This document shows positions 61,271 through 64,000 of a DNA stretch of 64,000 bases, one piece after another; position 1 is the first letter of the stretch, and each line of letters opens with the position of its first letter. The position numbers and the translations under genes were made by a program. Below the pieces are notes generated by a model. It was not told where the DNA came from, did not search any database, and saw only the letters and a list, made by a program, of their open reading frames with translations. Origin of the DNA: Marthasterias glacialis (taxonomy: Eukaryota; Echinodermata; Asteroidea; Forcipulatida; Asteriidae); assembly GCA_911728455.2 (NCBI GenBank), contig OU452236.1:6256171-6320170 (forward strand), in the 5' to 3' direction.

Positions 61271-61986
61271 GTGCAAGTCTTACGGGTATTTGAGTTGTTG
61301 GACAAGTTCGAGTGCATGGTTTTGTTTACTCCGCGCAAAAACTTGCATACAAGGTTCCCAAAAGGTACCCGAAGTTCAAATATGCCCGGGACTTTCGCAG
61401 TCTATGGTCTACTTAATGCTTTTTAAGGCATTCAAAATTAAAGTTTTTGAAATATTTAATACCCGAATATTTTACACTCGGATGCCTTGTTCATGGAAAC
61501 TGAAAGTTTATTAATTTAATACTTCATTGTTATTTTAACCAGTATTTCTAGAAGAGGTGATTAAAACAAAATATCATTTCCAAGCTGTTTTCAACGAGAC
61601 ACGTACAGGAATGTTTTCAATACTATTTGATTTTTTCATAATGTTTGTGTTACCTTGACACTAATGTTTTTCTTGATGTTAATAATTGAATAAAACAAGA
61701 AGAGACAGTTGACATCTCAATCGCACTTGTATGTTCTTGTAAGTCTCCAGCAATTCAAATTCTTTAGTTCTCAAGAAATGTCAGGCCCATGTTTTTGTCC
61801 TGAGCCCTCATAAATTTGGACTAGCTCGTGTCATTTTCTTGCCCGGGACATTTTCATGTTAGATAAAGTTTCCCACAGGCAAGTTGCCACAGCTTTGCTG
61901 CCATGGGCAGTGTGCCGTAATGATACCCCTCATCACTAAACCCTGGAAGGGAAGCACTGACAAACATTGATCTGCTCCTGAAAGTA

Positions 61987-62238
61987 ACTGCTTTGCGTGC
62001 AGGCTTGTTAAAAAAATGTACAGTGCTTGTAGGGAGCTTGGTACTTGCATGTCAAAATGCAAGTATTTTGATGCAATCCCTTCAAATGATTCATGGTTTA
62101 CACGATCACCCTAAACTGCATACAGTTAAACAATTAACAGAAATGACAGGGGACCAGTTGCTCTATGACTTGAAGCCTCTTCTGTCGGCTACCATGTATG
62201 AGAGTCTGTTAGAGTGCATCGACCACAGGCCTAACTAA
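61987..62238 (+). other. Unassigned open stretch, possible exon or gene relic
   Basis: After a pyrimidine-containing TTGCGTGCAG at 61993-62002, an open frame runs LLKKCTVLVGSLVLACQNAS, then LHDHPKLHTVKQLTEMTGDQ and LLSATMYESLLECIDHRPN to a TAA at 62236. Residue composition is protein-like rather than repeat-like. I recognise no family, and no partner exon was found. It could be a relic. Confidence 0.25.
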
Positions 62239-62389
62239 ACTGCGCCATATATTTGCACATTTAAATTACACAATTCCAGAGGTTATGAGTGAGCAAGGCA
62301 TACTTTATCTTCAAAATGGAAAATCCTTTTGCAGTGGCAAAAAGTAAAATGAAATAATAGCCCACATGCTTAACCAGTTGCCGCCGGGA

Positions 62390-62985
62390 TTCTTTTTTTT
62401 GTGGTCCCGTCTCCCTGGCGAGATTCTTTTGGCAGAACTGCGAGAATCTTTTTTCTATGGGGGTACCACTACAAAGAAACCCTGACTTGACAATGCCAAG
62501 AGAACAAATATTCTCTTTACTGGATCGTCCCTTTGTTTCTGGACCGAGAAAATCCTCGTACCATGTATTGCAAAACATCAGCCGTTATCTACAGCATAGG
62601 AGTGGTACTAAACACAGTACCATGGCTCGATTGCCAGCTCCCTCCGACTTACTCCATTCAGCCGAAATACAATGAATGAACAATGGTGGAAGCCTCGCGA
62701 TCTCTCGTAATCCTCCTCTTGGAACAAACAGACAACGGTCTGTAGTCGGGGATTACACAAAAATCGCTTCTGAATAGCCACAAAATGCCAGTATTTATAA
62801 GACCTTTTTTGTCCTTGTGTGGGTGAAACAAAGTGTAAGACGGCATGTGTGTGGTCTGCGCATGCTCCGTAGTTGAATGACAGGACGACCTTTGCTCTGG
62901 TGGTCCGAAATTACATAATGGCATCTTTACAAAGCTTCCATTTCCAGGCAGGGGAAACATTTGCGTGTATTCAGGTCATCTGTTT
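62390..62985 (+). repeat. Dispersed element D, copy 4 (longest)
   Basis: Contains AAGAAACCCTGACTTGACAA, AGAGAACAAATATTCTCTTT, GCCGAAATACAATGAATGAA, GGAACAAACAGACAACGGTC and GTCGGGGATTACACAAAA, then CCGAAATTACATAATGGCAT and CAGGTCATCTG. It joins the left blocks of copy 3 to the right blocks of copy 2. Confidence 0.65.
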
Positions 62986-63197
62986 TCAACTGGTCAACAG
63001 AAGCCATGGTAAATTTTCAAAAAGGGTTGTCCATGCATTCTCCACTCCCTGTTCAAATTAACCTTTTTTTTACGGATGCTGTTAGATGTTCGTCACGCAC
63101 GTGCACGCCTTGACAGCACTCTGTAAAACGTTGAAATTCATGAACAGCCCCCCAAAATGTTACGTCTCATTTTACCAGTGTTTTTAACCCTTACATT

Positions 63198-63724
63198 TCA
63201 TGACCTTAGAATCATTGTCAGCTCAGAAAGGTCCCGAATGAAGTGTCCAGAATCAACATGAGGATGTTTTGTCGCCAATGTACCATCCCTGTCCACAATC
63301 ACGGCCGACATTCCGACAGCCCTTGCCCCTTCGTAATCTTGACTCACGTTGTCACCGACATGCAGGCACTCCTCCGGTTTGACCTTTAACCTCTCCATCA
63401 CCATTCGGAACATCTCGGCATCAGGTTTCTCATGCCCGGTGTAGACAGAGAGCAAAATGAAAGCAAAATGTGGGGCAAGATTAACGGATCTTAGAACGTC
63501 CATCAGACGCTCGTCACAGTTGGAGATCACGCCTAGACACACCCCCTCTTTGTTCAGAGAAGTGAGTGTTGACTTAACCTCTGGAAAGACGTCCCACATT
63601 AATGGGGTCTTAAAGTTCTCAAACAGTGTGGAGGCAATTTTGCTTATCGTCTGGTTATCGACCTGTCCACTCGTCATGAAGGTTCTTCTGATGACTTCAC
63701 TCCACCATGCACTTGATGTCATAC
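63198..63724 (-). CDS. HDHD3: HAD-superfamily hydrolase, HDHD3-like, last coding exon (5' part outside window)
   Basis: 174 residues plus TGA (complement of 63198-63200). The acceptor GATCTCAG|GTATGACA at 63724 leaves two bases of a split codon, so exons upstream are required and the rest of the gene lies beyond 64000. HAD motif II is VISNCDERL, the motif III lysine is in GHEKPD, and motif IV is CLHVGDNVSQDYEGARAVGM. WW, TLFENF and the spacing match HDHD3 proteins, which are presumed phosphatases of unknown substrate. Motif I (DxD) must be in the missing exons. Upstream in-frame sequence to 63800 is intron read-through with a pseudo-start. HDHD3 fits better than NANP or other HAD paralogues, but this rests on memory of the family. 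Confidence 0.82.
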
Positions 63725-64000
63725 CTGAGATCACAAAAAAAAAAGCAAAAATCATGACAATAAATGCCAATTTGTCTTTTAGTTTGATTCCAAAAGGCAC
63801 CAGTCCTGGTATAAAAAGGCTGACTTTCTGAGAAGGGATAAGTTCACCAGGATTAAATAGGATGTGTTATTTGTCAGCTTTCAGTGGAAAATCACACATT
63901 TGCATCTACACAGTACACAGTCATCCCATCTACTGTCTGACCATTCAATGTCATCCACTGTGGATAAACTGTCAACCTGCAATGTGATATCATGACGCAA
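63725..64000 (-). other. Partial intron of the HDHD3-like gene
   Basis: Non-coding up to the window edge. Includes a monomer of the 110-bp repeat (CTACTGTCTGACCATTCAAT near 63930). Confidence 0.6.

Larger units (their letters stand above)
58358..63197. other. Intergenic region stomatin to HDHD3-like
   Basis: Begins with the stomatin 3' UTR and is strongly AT-rich to about 59870. Then come a TIR element (59862-60513), a MITE-like region with nested hairpin element (60945-61270), an unexplained open stretch (61987-62238) and dispersed element D (62390-62960). Confidence 0.6.

Overview
This window is animal nuclear DNA. It is intron-rich and AT-rich, with canonical GT-AG introns, tRNA-derived SINEs, MITE-like foldback elements and LINE/Penelope-like remnants. 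The proteins look deuterostome (a stomatin very close to the vertebrate form), and the style of repeats suggests a marine invertebrate deuterostome, most likely an echinoderm. That placement is inference. No species can be named from sequence reading alone.

Three genes are supported. (1) On the minus strand, 827-8272, is a complete ten-exon gene for a 1059-residue, mostly disordered scaffold-like protein. It has five YxxI/V tyrosine motifs and a single C-terminal PDZ domain; all exon phases close and it ends at a TGA. (2) Diverging from it on the plus strand, 10605-58357, is a complete nine-exon stomatin gene (306 residues). Its 921 coding bases are spread over about 47.7 kb, so most of the window is stomatin intron. 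(3) At the right edge, on the minus strand, is the last coding exon (63198-63724) of a HAD-superfamily hydrolase resembling HDHD3; its upstream exons lie outside the window.

Layout: 1-826 is 3' flank of the PDZ gene; 827-8272 the PDZ gene; 8273-10604 a divergent promoter region with SINE insertions; 10605-58357 the stomatin gene; 58358-63197 intergenic DNA with MITEs, dispersed repeats and one unexplained open stretch; 63198-64000 the hydrolase exon and part of its upstream intron. The introns hold at least three tRNA-derived SINE families, several families of terminal-inverted-repeat elements, a 75-bp tandem array, a 22-bp minisatellite, a solo LTR, a LINE 3' remnant and a Penelope-like fragment.

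The most interesting non-genic signal is a set of short elements (34786-35285, 56184-56357, 61091-61191) carrying a 16-nt hairpin identical to, or a compensated variant of, the replication-dependent histone mRNA 3' stem-loop. Two of them also carry a CGAAA...GAGACC block shared with the Penelope-like fragment at 29087-29270, placed after a hammerhead-like stem. A second clear story is at 39962-42082: a tandem duplication in which one copy was interrupted by a 1124-bp solo LTR, leaving the other copy as an exact empty site.
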